Part shown: one piece after another, positions 35,133 through 46,113 of the stretch
Position numbering within the stretch: the stretch's first letter is position 1
How the letters are laid out: each line of letters starts with the position of its first letter
From: Catalinimonas niigatensis
GTDB lineage: Bacteria > Bacteroidota > Bacteroidia > Cytophagales > Cyclobacteriaceae
Assembly (NCBI RefSeq): GCF_030506285.1
Contig: NZ_CP119422.1
Coordinates: forward strand, 372,001-436,000
Length of the DNA stretch: 64,000 nucleotides
Direction: 5' to 3'
Program-made: the position numbers and the translations under genes
The notes under the pieces: model-generated
The model's input: the letters and a program-made list of their open reading frames with translations, nothing else
The model's database searches: none
What the model was told of the DNA's origin: nothing

Positions 35133-35888
35133 ATGAAATATCATATCTTAAACGGAGACGAACTTTTTAAAAAGATAGGCACGCAAATTCAGGGAGAGTT
35201 TATCGTGATGAGAGAATGCCTAATAGACGGCCATGTGGATGCTGAAACGATAGAAGAATTTTGGGAAAAAAGAGCGGCCTACATTGAGCAGACCTATCAG
35301 GTGAGTAAAGATGAATACCTGTTAAATAGCTACACTGAAATTGAAAAAATCAAAAGTATTCCTGAAAATGCGTCTGTCTATCTTTGGTTTGAAAGGGACT
35401 TATTTTGTCAGGTAAACTTATGGTTTACTGTTAGTTTTCTAAAAAAAATTCTTGCTCAAAAAAACTTGTATCCCTTTCTGGTATTACCTAATCATATCGC
35501 ATGGACAGGGTTTGGAAGTATGTCTTCTGACGACCTTCTTAATGCGTATCACCACAAAATCACACTTAAGAAAAAAGATATAAATTTATTTGCCGATGCC
35601 TGGCGAGCTTTTCAGCAACATGACCTTGAAGAGCTTACTCAACTTTCAACATTAGCCAAGAAGCGTTACCCATATTTTCCTGAGATAATACAGGCTCATA
35701 TTGATAGGTTTCCTGAGAACGGAGACCCTAACAGGCCCCGCAAAGTAATCAGAAAAATTATCACCGATCTGCAAACCACTGATTTTGAGCAGGTCTTCAA
35801 AGAATTTTCAAAAAGAGAGGGTATCTATGGATTTGGGGATACTCAACTCAGGAGGATCTATGATCAGGAAATGACTGATAATTCGTGA
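35133..35888 (+). CDS. DUF1835 domain-containing protein
   Basis: A 251-residue cytoplasmic protein. The N-terminal domain (residues ~1-115) matches DUF1835, with HILNGD at the start, GEFIVMRECLIDGHV and ENASVYLWFERDLFCQVNLW, where the conserved acidic and His residues lie. The C-terminal half (~120-250) is helical and matches the companion region usual in Bacteroidota members. The family is uncharacterised. The short gap before it (34934-35132) is very AT-rich. Confidence 0.75.
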   Translation: MKYHILNGDELFKKIGTQIQGEFIVMRECLIDGHVDAETIEEFWEKRAAYIEQTYQVSKDEYLLNSYTEIEKIKSIPENASVYLWFERDLFCQVNLWFTVSFLKKILAQKNLYPFLVLPNHIAWTGFGSMSSDDLLNAYHHKITLKKKDINLFADAWRAFQQHDLEELTQLSTLAKKRYPYFPEIIQAHIDRFPENGDPNRPRKVIRKIITDLQTTDFEQVFKEFSKREGIYGFGDTQLRRIYDQEMTDNS

Positions 35889-35905
35889 CATCAATCAGAG
35901 TTTAC

Positions 35906-36238
35906 TTAACATCCAAATTGATTGTGTGGGAGTTTTAACGCCTTGATCTCCTTACATAAATCAGCTTGATTTTCAATCTTACCTTCATCTAAATTATCCA
36001 GTAGTTCTTCAAGCTGTTTGGTATATTGATCAAATGTAGCATCATCATTTTCTTCCTGATAAAGGTCAAAATACGTTTGGGTACTGTGAGGCGTAGCCAA
36101 AAACCTTCTCAATTTATCCCGATATTCCGTTTTTATTTCTTTACCCATTTTATCCATCTTTCCAAAATTTAGATTTATAGATGATTCTTTCATCTGTTTA
36201 ACTTTCCCCTTCTGATCTTGTTTCGCAAAAAAGTTCAT
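35906..36238 (-). CDS. Small hypothetical protein
   Basis: 110 residues, charged, helical, without signal peptide or known motif. The N-terminal part is Lys-rich (FAKQDQKGKVKQMKES), and the middle has YRDKLRRFLATPHS and a run of acidic residues. A shorter start at 36193 (MKESSINLNF) is possible. It is convergent with the DUF1835 gene (17 bases) and divergent from the pyruvate dehydrogenase operon. No function is proposed. Confidence 0.5.
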   Translation of the reverse strand: MNFFAKQDQKGKVKQMKESSINLNFGKMDKMGKEIKTEYRDKLRRFLATPHSTQTYFDLYQEENDDATFDQYTKQLEELLDNLDEGKIENQADLCKEIKALKLPHNQFGC

Positions 36239-36329
36239 TTTAAGGATTTGTGCCTAATAAACATTTCTTTATTAAGATGCTTATAAAAGTAAGCTTCATT
36301 TTTAATTGTCACTTCAACCTTTTTAATCT

Positions 36330-38993
36330 ATGTCAAAAGAAGAACTCGCCGAAGTTTATGCATTTGAAAATCAGGAATGGCTCAACTCTCTGGATTATCT
36401 CCTTGAAAATGAAAGTCCAGAGCGTGTACGGGAAGTCCTACAAAAGCTTCAGAAAAAAGCTGCTGCCAGTGGCGTATCGGTCTCTGAGGACATCAATACA
36501 CCTTACATCAATACGATTTCCCCAGAGGATGAAGAAGCTTATCCCGGTGATCTTGAAATAGAAGAAAAACTGACAAACTTCATCCGCTGGAATGCCCTGG
36601 CGATGGTGGTACGGGCCAATAAGCAATCTAGTGGTATCGGCGGACATATTTCAACCTACGCTTCCTCTTCTACCCTCTTTGAAGTGGGATTTCATCATTT
36701 CTTCAAAGGCTTAGACAATAGCAATGAAGCCGATCTGATTTACTTTCAGGGACATGCTACGCCGGGAATTTATGCACGCTCATTTCTGGAAGGACGGCTG
36801 ACAGAAAAAAATCTTGACTATTTCCGCAGAGAACTTTCTGATAAAGCAGGGCTTTCCTCCTACCCTCACCCCCGGCTGATGCCTGAATACTGGAGGTTCC
36901 CCACCGTATCCATGGGTTTGGGTGCGATTCAGGCAATTTACCAGGCACGCTTTATTAAATACCTGGAAGACCGTAAACTTAAGGAACCTTCAGATCAGAA
37001 AGTCTGGTCGTTTCTGGGAGATGGCGAAATGGATGAACCCGAATCTATTGGAGCACTGCCCATCGCCAGCCGGGAAAATCTGGACAATCTGATCTTTGTC
37101 GTCAGTTGCAACCTGCAGCGCTTGGACGGTCCGGTCAGAGGAAACTACAAAGTCATTCAGGAGCTGGAAGGCATATTTAAAGGCTCTGGCTGGAATGTCA
37201 TTAAAGTAGTTTGGGGTGATAAGTGGGACCCTTTGTTGAAAAAAGATAAAAGCGGAAAGTTGGTAGAGCGGATGAACGAAACGGTAGATGGCCAATATCA
37301 GCTCTACTCTATGCAGGATGGTGCTTTTGTACGAGATGATTTTTTTGGCAAAGATGAGGTACTCCAACAACTGGTAGAAGACATGTCAGATGAAGAAATC
37401 AACCAGTTGAACCGGGGAGGGCATGATCCTAAAAAGGTATTCAATGCCTACAAAAGAGCAGTAGAGCATACCGGTCAACCTACAGTCATCCTGGCCCAAA
37501 CCGTAAAGGGTTATGGTCTGGGAAAATCCGGCGAAGCCAGTAATGTAGCCCATCAGCGAAAAAAACTGGATGAAAAAGAGCTGAAAGCCTATCGTGACCG
37601 CTTTGACCTGCCTATTGCAGATGACAAGCTTAGTGAAGCGTCTTATTATCGTCCCAAAGAAAATAGTAAGGAAATCAAATATTTGCTGGAAAGACGAAAA
37701 AATCTGGGTGGTCTGATTCCAAAACGTAAAAGTAAACTAAAGCCTCTAAAGGCTGCTGACGACAAAGCCTTTAAGACCTATCGTGAGGGTGCTGGTGATC
37801 GGGAAGCCTCTACCACAATGGTGATGGTACAGATGTTAGCCAAGTTGATGAAAGACAAAAATGTGGGTAAATTGATTGTGCCTATCGTTCCTGATGAATC
37901 CCGTACCTTTGGGATGGATGCGCTATTCCGTCAATTTGGAATTTACTCTCACATCGGTCAGCGGTATGAACCGGTAGACAAAGGCAGCCTGATGTTTTAT
38001 AAAGAAGCCAAAGACGGAGCTATCCTGGAAGAAGGAATCACCGAAGCTGGTTCCATATCCAGTTTTATCGCTGCCGGTACGGCTTACGCCAACCTTCAGA
38101 TCCATACGATTCCCTTTTACTTTTTCTACTCCATGTTCGGCTTTCAACGCACCGGTGACTTTATCTGGGCGGCAGCCGATGCCCGGGCCAGAGGCTTTTT
38201 GATCGGTGGTACTGCCGGCAGAACCACTTTGCCGGGAGAAGGGCTGCAACATCAGGACGGCAACAGCCATATTTTAGCTTTGCCTATACCCAATCTCAAA
38301 GCCTATGATCCTACCTTTGCGTACGAACTGGCGGTTATTATTAAGGAAGGTATGCGGCGCATGTACCAGGAGCAGGAGGATATCTTCTATTACATCACCG
38401 TCACCAACGATAACTATAAAATGCCGCCTATGCCCAAAGGGGTTGAAGAAGGCATACTGCAAGGTATGTATCGTTATCAAAGCTCGGAGAAAGACAGCAA
38501 GAAAAAAGTCCATTTGCTGGGCAGTGGTGCCATCCTGCAAGAATCTATCAAAGCAGCAGCACTCCTGGAAAAAGATTACGGAGTATCTGCGAATGTATGG
38601 AGTGTCACCAGTTACAAAGCACTCTATGACGATGCTATCGCCGTAGACCGCTACAATCGTTTGCATCCTGATGATGAAAAAAATAATTACATTCAGCAAT
38701 GCATGGGCGAAGAGGAAGGTGTCTTTGTTGCAGCCACAGATTATCTGAAAGCCCTGCCCGCAACGGTTGCTCAATGGTTTCCCCAGCCACTCATTTGCCT
38801 GGGTACTGATGGCTTTGGCCGCAGCGATAACCGCCCTGAGCTACGTGATTTTTTTGAAGTAGACCATCGCCACATCGCACTGGCAGCACTGTCAGGATTA
38901 CTAAAAGAAGGCAAAATCCGGAAAAATAGCTATGAAAAGGCTATGAAAGAACTGAAAATACATCCTGACAAAGTTAATCCAACAGCCTACTGA
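36330..38993 (+). CDS. aceE: Pyruvate dehydrogenase E1, homodimeric type
   Basis: An 887-residue thiamine diphosphate enzyme that decarboxylates pyruvate and hands the acetyl group to E2. Length and sequence match the homodimeric AceE form (RWNALAMVVRAN, GGHISTYASSSTLFEVGFHHFF, HATPGIYARSFLEGRL). The ThDP motif runs from GDGEMDEPES to the Asn in VVSCN (about residues 229-260), and the C-terminal half has the transketolase-like domain (DGNSHILALPIPN). It heads the operon E1-E2-E3. Many Bacteroidota use a heterodimeric alpha/beta E1, so the AceE form is worth noting. A hairpin covers its stop codon. Confidence 0.95.
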   Translation: MSKEELAEVYAFENQEWLNSLDYLLENESPERVREVLQKLQKKAAASGVSVSEDINTPYINTISPEDEEAYPGDLEIEEKLTNFIRWNALAMVVRANKQSSGIGGHISTYASSSTLFEVGFHHFFKGLDNSNEADLIYFQGHATPGIYARSFLEGRLTEKNLDYFRRELSDKAGLSSYPHPRLMPEYWRFPTVSMGLGAIQAIYQARFIKYLEDRKLKEPSDQKVWSFLGDGEMDEPESIGALPIASRENLDNLIFVVSCNLQRLDGPVRGNYKVIQELEGIFKGSGWNVIKVVWGDKWDPLLKKDKSGKLVERMNETVDGQYQLYSMQDGAFVRDDFFGKDEVLQQLVEDMSDEEINQLNRGGHDPKKVFNAYKRAVEHTGQPTVILAQTVKGYGLGKSGEASNVAHQRKKLDEKELKAYRDRFDLPIADDKLSEASYYRPKENSKEIKYLLERRKNLGGLIPKRKSKLKPLKAADDKAFKTYREGAGDREASTTMVMVQMLAKLMKDKNVGKLIVPIVPDESRTFGMDALFRQFGIYSHIGQRYEPVDKGSLMFYKEAKDGAILEEGITEAGSISSFIAAGTAYANLQIHTIPFYFFYSMFGFQRTGDFIWAAADARARGFLIGGTAGRTTLPGEGLQHQDGNSHILALPIPNLKAYDPTFAYELAVIIKEGMRRMYQEQEDIFYYITVTNDNYKMPPMPKGVEEGILQGMYRYQSSEKDSKKKVHLLGSGAILQESIKAAALLEKDYGVSANVWSVTSYKALYDDAIAVDRYNRLHPDDEKNNYIQQCMGEEEGVFVAATDYLKALPATVAQWFPQPLICLGTDGFGRSDNRPELRDFFEVDHRHIALAALSGLLKEGKIRKNSYEKAMKELKIHPDKVNPTAY

Positions 38994-39022
38994 TGCATTC
39001 ATGAAAAATGATGAATGAATCA
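38991..39022. other. Hairpin between E1 and E2 genes
   Basis: TGATGCATTCAT (38991-39002) pairs with ATGAATGAATCA (39011-39022) with one mismatch and an 8-base loop. The E1 stop codon TGA is its first three bases. There is no T-run, so it is more likely an mRNA-stability or processing element within the operon than a terminator. Inference only. Confidence 0.4.
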
Positions 39023-39101
39023 TGAAATGTCATAAGTCAACATTTGGGAAAAACAACATATGTTAAGTACCCTAGACGCCAAACACTAAACTTTTTTACC
39101 T

Positions 39102-40496
39102 ATGAGTATAGAAATTAAAATGCCCCAGATCTCAGAGGATGCCGAATCCGGTACGATCGTGGAGATCATGGTGAGCGAAGGTGATACGATTGAAGAAGAG
39201 CAGTCCATTATTGCCGTAGAAAGCGATAAAGCCTCAGTAGAAGTTCCTGCCGAAGCTGGAGGTAAAGTCAAAGAAATCAAAGTCTCCGAAGGGGATGAAA
39301 TTAACGTTGGCGACATTATCCTGATCCTGGAAGAGGATGAAAATGGAGAAGCCCAAGAAGAGGACGAAGCATCTGAAGACGAAGACGCACAAGCCAAAAA
39401 GAAAGAAGAAGAACAGGACCAAGAAGAAGAGCAGGAGAAAACTGAGAAAAAGGATACTGAGGCCGGTAAGCAAAAAGAACAGCCGGAAGAAGACGAAGAA
39501 GACAAGGAGGAAGAGGAGGACAACAATGGTGATGAGGAAAAAGCTAAATCTAAAGAAAAAGCTGATAAAAAAGAGAAAAGTGAAGTGCCCGCCGCCCCTT
39601 CTGTCCGCCGCATGGCCCGTGAAATGAACGTGGATATTTACGCAGTCAAAGGCACTGGCCCCGGCAAACGTATTACAGCTGATGATGTGAAGGCAGCAGC
39701 CAATGGTCAACCACCTGAAGAAAAGCAAGACACAAAAACATCTGCATCTCAACCCTCAAAAACAAGTTTACCCGACTTTTCACAGTGGGGAGAGGTAGAA
39801 CGCAAAAAAATGAGTGGCATCCGTAAGGCTACTGCCCAAAGCATGAGCAATGCCTGGACCACTGTTCCTCATGTCACCCAATTTGACAAGGCCAATATCT
39901 CCACCCTACAGGAATTTATGGAGCAATACGAAGCTAAAGCTGCTAAAGCAGGGGCCAAACTGACCGTCACCGCAGTACTGGTCAAGCTCTCGGCCTCTGC
40001 CCTGCGTGCTTTTCCTAAGTTTAATGCCAGTGTGGATATGGAAAATCAGGAAATCATTCTCAAGAAGTATATCAATATCGGAGTAGCCGTGGATACTGAA
40101 AATGGCTTGCTGGTTCCGGTGATCAAGGATGCTGACCGTAAATCAGTGACCAGCATCGCCTTGGAACTGGGAGAAGTCGCCAAGAAAGCCAGAGATGGTA
40201 AGCTCTCTTCCGATGATATGAAGGGTGGCAACTTTACCGTTTCTAACTTAGGCGGTATTGGTGGTACAAACTTCACTCCCATTGTATACCATCCGCAGGT
40301 GGCGATTTTGGGTGTATCCCGTAACCAGATTGAGCCGGTATATGAAGATGGGGAGTTCAAACCCAAAACCATGCTCCCGCTTTCACTCTCCTACGATCAC
40401 CGGGCCATTGACGGAGCCGAAGCCGCACGCTTCCTGCGCTGGATGTGTCAGGTGATGGAAGATCCGTTTGTCATGTTAATGGAGGGAGGTATATAA
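39102..40496 (+). CDS. aceF: Pyruvate dehydrogenase E2, dihydrolipoamide acetyltransferase
   Basis: 464 residues: one lipoyl domain (1-75, lipoyl-Lys43 in ESDKASVEV), an extremely charged linker (~79-166), a peripheral subunit-binding domain (SVRRMAREMNVDI to ITADDV) and the catalytic acyltransferase domain with the SYDHRAIDGAEAARFL active site. It transfers the acetyl group to CoA and forms the core of the complex. The linker, rich in Glu/Asp/Lys, differs from the Ala/Pro-rich linkers of most E2 proteins. The stop overlaps the E3 start by one base (TAATG). Confidence 0.94.
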   Translation: MSIEIKMPQISEDAESGTIVEIMVSEGDTIEEEQSIIAVESDKASVEVPAEAGGKVKEIKVSEGDEINVGDIILILEEDENGEAQEEDEASEDEDAQAKKKEEEQDQEEEQEKTEKKDTEAGKQKEQPEEDEEDKEEEEDNNGDEEKAKSKEKADKKEKSEVPAAPSVRRMAREMNVDIYAVKGTGPGKRITADDVKAAANGQPPEEKQDTKTSASQPSKTSLPDFSQWGEVERKKMSGIRKATAQSMSNAWTTVPHVTQFDKANISTLQEFMEQYEAKAAKAGAKLTVTAVLVKLSASALRAFPKFNASVDMENQEIILKKYINIGVAVDTENGLLVPVIKDADRKSVTSIALELGEVAKKARDGKLSSDDMKGGNFTVSNLGGIGGTNFTPIVYHPQVAILGVSRNQIEPVYEDGEFKPKTMLPLSLSYDHRAIDGAEAARFLRWMCQVMEDPFVMLMEGGI

Positions 40497-41908
40497 TGGC
40501 AGAGCAAAAAAAATATGAAGTAATCGTCATTGGAGGAGGTCCCGGAGGTTATGCCGCCGCTTTTATGGCTGCTGACCTGGGGCTGAAAACCGCTTTGGTA
40601 GACCCGGAAGAAAACCCCGGAGGCGTGTGTTTGTATCGGGGATGTATTCCTTCCAAAGCTTTGCTACACATCGTCAAACTCAAACAGGAAGCGCTGGAAG
40701 CAGCAGACTTTGGGCTAAGTTTTAAAGCACCGGAGATTAATGTCAAAAAGATTAGGGAATGGAAAAATTCTGTTGTACAAAAGTTAGTAGGTGGCCTGGG
40801 CCAACTGAGCAGCAAACGAAAAGTGGAACATATAAGAGGTATGGCAACATTCAAAGATGCCCATACTCTGGAAGTAAATCACGAAAATAAAAAGCAGGAA
40901 GTCAGCTTTGCGCATGCCATCATCGCCAGTGGTTCGGAGCCGGTTTCATTGCCCGATATTGAATTCTCCAAAAATATCATGAGTTCAGCCTTCGCCCTTG
41001 ATCTTCCCGAGGTCCCCAAAAGCTTATTGGTAGTAGGCGCTGGTTACATAGGATTGGAAATTGGCTCGGTCTATGCCGGTCTGGGCAGCAAGGTATCCGT
41101 GGTGGAGATGACAAATCAGATCATGCCAGGTGCCGACCGTGACCTGGTGGATGTATTTGCCAAGCGTAACAAAGAGCTTTTTGAAGAGATCATGCTGGAA
41201 ACCAAAGTGGCAGGTATTACCGGGAAGCGAAAACTCAAAGTAAAACTGGAAGGCAAACATGAAGGAGAACAAAGCTTTGACAAAGTACTGATTGCTGTTG
41301 GACGTAAGCCCCGGACCAAAAACCTGGGACTGGATAATACGAAAGTAGAAATTGATGACCAAGGATTTATCCAGGTCAATGCCCAGCGTCAGACAGCAGA
41401 AGACCACATTTATGCCATTGGTGACGTTACCGGAGAACCCATGTTGGCGCATAAAGCCAGTCATGAAGGCAAAGTGGCAGCCGAAGCCATCGCCGGAAAC
41501 AAAACAGCTTATGAGCCCAAAGCCATTCCGGCAGTGGTTTTTACCGATCCTGAAATTGCCTGGTGCGGTTTAACAGAAACTGAAGCCAAAGCACAGGATA
41601 TCCCTGTGAAAGTAGCTAAATTTCCCTGGGCTGCTTCAGGAAGAGCAGCTACTCTGGGCATCAGCGATGGACTCACCAAATTACTCATTGATCCTAAGAC
41701 CGAAAGGATTTTGGGGGTGGGTATCGTCGGTAAACATGCCGGCGATCTGATTCCGGAAGCCGTACTAGCAGTAGAGATGGCAGCCGTGGCTAAAGACTTG
41801 TCTTTGACGATTCATCCTCATCCTACTTTGTCGGAAACGCTTATGGAAGCCGCGGAAAGCCTTTACGGTCAGGCTACGCACATTTACCGGCCTCAACGAA
41901 AGAAATAA
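40496..41908 (+). CDS. lpdA: Dihydrolipoamide dehydrogenase (E3)
   Basis: 470 residues from the ATG at 40496, which overlaps the E2 stop; an upstream in-frame start lies inside E2. The FAD-binding GGGPGGYAAA, the redox-active pair in GVCLYRGCIPSKAL, the NAD-binding GAGYIGLEIGSVYAGLG, the second FAD motif YAIGDV and the C-terminal HPHPTLSE with the catalytic His are all present. It reoxidises the lipoyl groups of E2. It is last in the operon and followed by a strong terminator. No second E3 is seen in the window. Confidence 0.95.
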   Translation: MAEQKKYEVIVIGGGPGGYAAAFMAADLGLKTALVDPEENPGGVCLYRGCIPSKALLHIVKLKQEALEAADFGLSFKAPEINVKKIREWKNSVVQKLVGGLGQLSSKRKVEHIRGMATFKDAHTLEVNHENKKQEVSFAHAIIASGSEPVSLPDIEFSKNIMSSAFALDLPEVPKSLLVVGAGYIGLEIGSVYAGLGSKVSVVEMTNQIMPGADRDLVDVFAKRNKELFEEIMLETKVAGITGKRKLKVKLEGKHEGEQSFDKVLIAVGRKPRTKNLGLDNTKVEIDDQGFIQVNAQRQTAEDHIYAIGDVTGEPMLAHKASHEGKVAAEAIAGNKTAYEPKAIPAVVFTDPEIAWCGLTETEAKAQDIPVKVAKFPWAASGRAATLGISDGLTKLLIDPKTERILGVGIVGKHAGDLIPEAVLAVEMAAVAKDLSLTIHPHPTLSETLMEAAESLYGQATHIYRPQRKK

Positions 41909-41910
41909 TC

Positions 41911-41944
41911 AAAAAGGGTGATTTGTAACCAAATCACCCTTTTT
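41911..41944 (+). terminator. Terminator of pyruvate dehydrogenase operon
   Basis: A perfect 15-bp stem (41911-41925 with 41930-41944) with loop TAAC. The right arm ends in TTTTT. It begins 2 bases after the lpdA stop. Confidence 0.9.
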
Positions 41945-42095
41945 GATTTATTTTAAGGTACTCTTTTATAAATTGACAAAATGACAATCTATTAACATGG
42001 GAATAGATCTATATGCTCATCGTCATTCTCATACTTTGCTCTGCTTAATTAAGTGGAAACATCATACCTGACCTCCCAATTAATCTTTTGTTGCT

Positions 42096-43727
<1,632 letters not shown>

Positions 43728-43745
43728 TCATTCAAATTTTAATCG

Positions 43746-43774
43746 CAAAGTTACAACAATGAATAAGTAGAAAA
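43746..43774 (-). promoter_or_regulatory. Bacteroidota-type promoter of ABC-F gene
   Basis: On the minus strand TTTT (43774-43771), 17 bases, then TAACTTTG (43753-43746), a full TAnnTTTG -7 element. The predicted start of transcription is about 12 bases before the ATG at 43727. Confidence 0.5.
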
Positions 43775-43958
43775 GAATTCATTCTCTATTTTTTGATAAA
43801 ATGAGCATCTTTTCGATAGGGAAAATCAGACCCAAAAGAATAAATGCCTGCTCTTCTGCTTTTTTAAACTTACATAGATAGGATTTGTACAAATTAAATT
43901 AAAAAAGTGCAATTTTTACTGGTATTTTAGCATTAGTTTTTTACCAAACTTAATTAGT

Positions 43959-44351
43959 ATGAACGAACAAATGGTACAATCAATGGGAGTAGGAATTATG
44001 ATCATCTACTTCGCTCTCATCATTTTGATCCTTGTCTCCATGTGGAAAATTTTCACAAAAGCAGGCAAAGTGGGCTGGGCTTCAATCATTCCCATCTACA
44101 ACATCATCATATTGCTAGAGATCATAGGCAAACCCGCCTGGTGGATCATTCTTTATTTTATACCAGGAGTAAACCTAGTCTTTGCAGTCTGGTCTACCAA
44201 TTTGCTATCAAAAGGCTTCGGCAATAGTGAAGGCTTTACGATTGGTATGCTCTTTCTTCCTTTTGTCTTTTATCCTGTATTGGCTTTCGGAAGCGCTTCC
44301 TATCACGGACCGGTAGGTGGACAAATGGCTTCAGCTATACCTGCTGTTTAA
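43959..44351 (+). CDS. Small membrane protein, DUF5684-like
   Basis: 130 residues with three to four hydrophobic segments. The conserved core is KAGKVGWASIIPIYNIIILLEIIGKPAWW, followed by FIPGVNLVFAV and a short C-terminal tail. This matches small membrane proteins I recall under DUF5684, sometimes found next to signal peptidase genes; none is next to it here. Function unknown. A good terminator follows. Confidence 0.75.
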   Translation: MNEQMVQSMGVGIMIIYFALIILILVSMWKIFTKAGKVGWASIIPIYNIIILLEIIGKPAWWIILYFIPGVNLVFAVWSTNLLSKGFGNSEGFTIGMLFLPFVFYPVLAFGSASYHGPVGGQMASAIPAV

Positions 44352-44371
44352 TTTACATCTTCCTGTTCTGA

Positions 44372-44410
44372 AATGCAGCTAAATGAAATAGTTAGCTGCA
44401 TTTTTTTTTA
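44372..44410 (+). terminator. Terminator after DUF5684-like gene
   Basis: AATGCAGCTAA (44372-44382) pairs with TTAGCTGCATT (44392-44402), 9-base loop, followed by a long T-run to 44409. Confidence 0.9.
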
Positions 44411-44507
44411 CTACTTCCATCTCTTCCTGATTTTATTTTCCATTATGACGAATTGAGCTATTTGTCTGTAGATCTTTTTTATAGAATTTTCTACTATATT
44501 CAAGACC

Positions 44508-46103
44508 ATGAAGCACATACCTAAGCTCACGTATCCATATCACTTACTTGTGGTTTTGTTGTTCTTTACTCAATGTACTGAAAGGCCTAAAGCACCCAAA
44601 GACAGTTCCTCAGAAAATTACAGCATTCAATATGCAGAATCTTTCCAGGCTCCTGTCTTTTCAGCAGATCAACGTAGAGAAAATATTGGCGCACTCTCCG
44701 CTGAAATAGATACAATATTTCAAAAACATGCCAGGGAACAGCACTTTCCCGGTTATGTCTACGGTATCGTGGTAGATGATTCGCTGGTCTTTTCCGGAGC
44801 CTATGGTGTGATTAACCTGGACAATCAGGTAAAAGTGGATAGTAAGTCTCTTTTCAAAATAGCTTCTATGACCAAAAGCTTTACCGCTATGGGTATCATG
44901 AAACTGAAAGAAGAAGGCAAACTTGATTTGCATGCGCCTGCTCAGAGGTATCTACCCGAACTGGCAAGCATTGAATATCCTAGCCGGGATGCTACACCCA
45001 TCACCATTCATCATTTGCTCACCATGACGGCTGGCTTTCCAGAAGATAATCCCTGGGGTGACCGTCAGTTGGAAGACAGTGATGAGGAATTTATGGATTT
45101 TCTGAACACAGGCATCAGCATGTCCACTGTTCCCGGTGAAGGGTATGAGTACAGCAATCTGGGGTATGCCATGCTGGGGAATATCATTAGCAGAGTTTCA
45201 GGAATGCCCTACCAGGAATACATTTCCAAAAACATCTTTCAACCCTTGGGAATGAACGACACCCACTGGGAATATGAAGGTTTGCCGGAAGATAAACTGG
45301 CTCTGGGCTATAGATGGGAGGATGAGCAGTGGAAAGCCGAACCGATGCTGCACGACGGAGCCTTTGGTGCGATGGGAGGATTGATCACCAGCCTGGAAGA
45401 TTTTTCCAAATACGTTTCTTTTCACCTCTCAGCCTGGCCACCTTCCAATGAAGCAGAAGATGGGGCCGTCAAAAGAAGTTCTTTGCGACAAATGCACAAA
45501 ATGACAGAGCCACGTCTGTTTACCGATGCAAAAGATGCACAGGGAAATCTTTGTCCTATCATGACAGGCTATGGCTTTGGGTTAGGCATTCGTAAGGATT
45601 GTAAAGGAGATACCCGCATCAGCCACAGCGGAGGACTGCCAGTTTATGGCAGTGAGTATCAGTTTTATCCTGAGTATGGTGTGGGCGTCATCTCTTTTGC
45701 CAACCGAACTTATTCACCGGCTGGTGCAGCCAATAACAAAGTGATTAGCCTTCTTCTTGAAAAAGCCAATCTTCCCAAACGTAATCTTCAGCTTTCCGAA
45801 ATACTGCAAACGCGTAAAGCCCAGGTGGCAGAATTGATCCAAAGCTGGGACGATGCTTTAGGCAATGAAATTCTGGCAGAAAATTTTTATTTGGATCAAT
45901 CCAAAGAACACAGGATGAAAGAGGTGAATAAAATACTTGGCCGCCTGGGCAAGATACAATCAGCCAGTGATATTACACCATTCAACCAGTTGAGAGGAAC
46001 TTTTATCTTAGATGGAGAAAAAGGGGATGCAGAAGTATTTTTCAGTCTGTCACCCGAAAAAAATCCTAAAGTCCAGGCTATTTATTTGGAAGTACTGGAA
46101 TAA
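44508..46103 (+). CDS. Serine beta-lactamase-like hydrolase, lipoprotein
   Basis: 531 residues with a lipobox FTQC (Cys23). The beta-lactamase/class C-like domain has the nucleophile in SMTK (Ser120, Lys123), YSN (215-217) and a HSGG motif in place of KTG. A ~130-residue C-terminal extension (from about 410) is of the kind seen in many esterase-type family members. It could act on D-amino-acid peptides or esters at the cell surface; true beta-lactamase activity is not implied. It is followed 10 bases later by the phosphotriesterase-like gene, so they are probably co-transcribed. Confidence 0.85.
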   Translation: MKHIPKLTYPYHLLVVLLFFTQCTERPKAPKDSSSENYSIQYAESFQAPVFSADQRRENIGALSAEIDTIFQKHAREQHFPGYVYGIVVDDSLVFSGAYGVINLDNQVKVDSKSLFKIASMTKSFTAMGIMKLKEEGKLDLHAPAQRYLPELASIEYPSRDATPITIHHLLTMTAGFPEDNPWGDRQLEDSDEEFMDFLNTGISMSTVPGEGYEYSNLGYAMLGNIISRVSGMPYQEYISKNIFQPLGMNDTHWEYEGLPEDKLALGYRWEDEQWKAEPMLHDGAFGAMGGLITSLEDFSKYVSFHLSAWPPSNEAEDGAVKRSSLRQMHKMTEPRLFTDAKDAQGNLCPIMTGYGFGLGIRKDCKGDTRISHSGGLPVYGSEYQFYPEYGVGVISFANRTYSPAGAANNKVISLLLEKANLPKRNLQLSEILQTRKAQVAELIQSWDDALGNEILAENFYLDQSKEHRMKEVNKILGRLGKIQSASDITPFNQLRGTFILDGEKGDAEVFFSLSPEKNPKVQAIYLEVLE

Positions 46104-46113
46104 ACCTAAGCCA

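Noticed and set aside
34979-35170. 63-codon plus-strand frame before the DUF1835 gene
   Set aside because: Very AT-rich, Lys/Tyr/Ile-heavy composition, overlaps the real start of the DUF1835 gene in another frame, no recognisable motif.
39337-39627. 96-codon Lys/Arg-rich plus-strand frame
   Set aside because: It is the shifted reading of the GAA/GAC/AAA-rich linker of the E2 gene; the lipoyl and catalytic domains fix the other frame.
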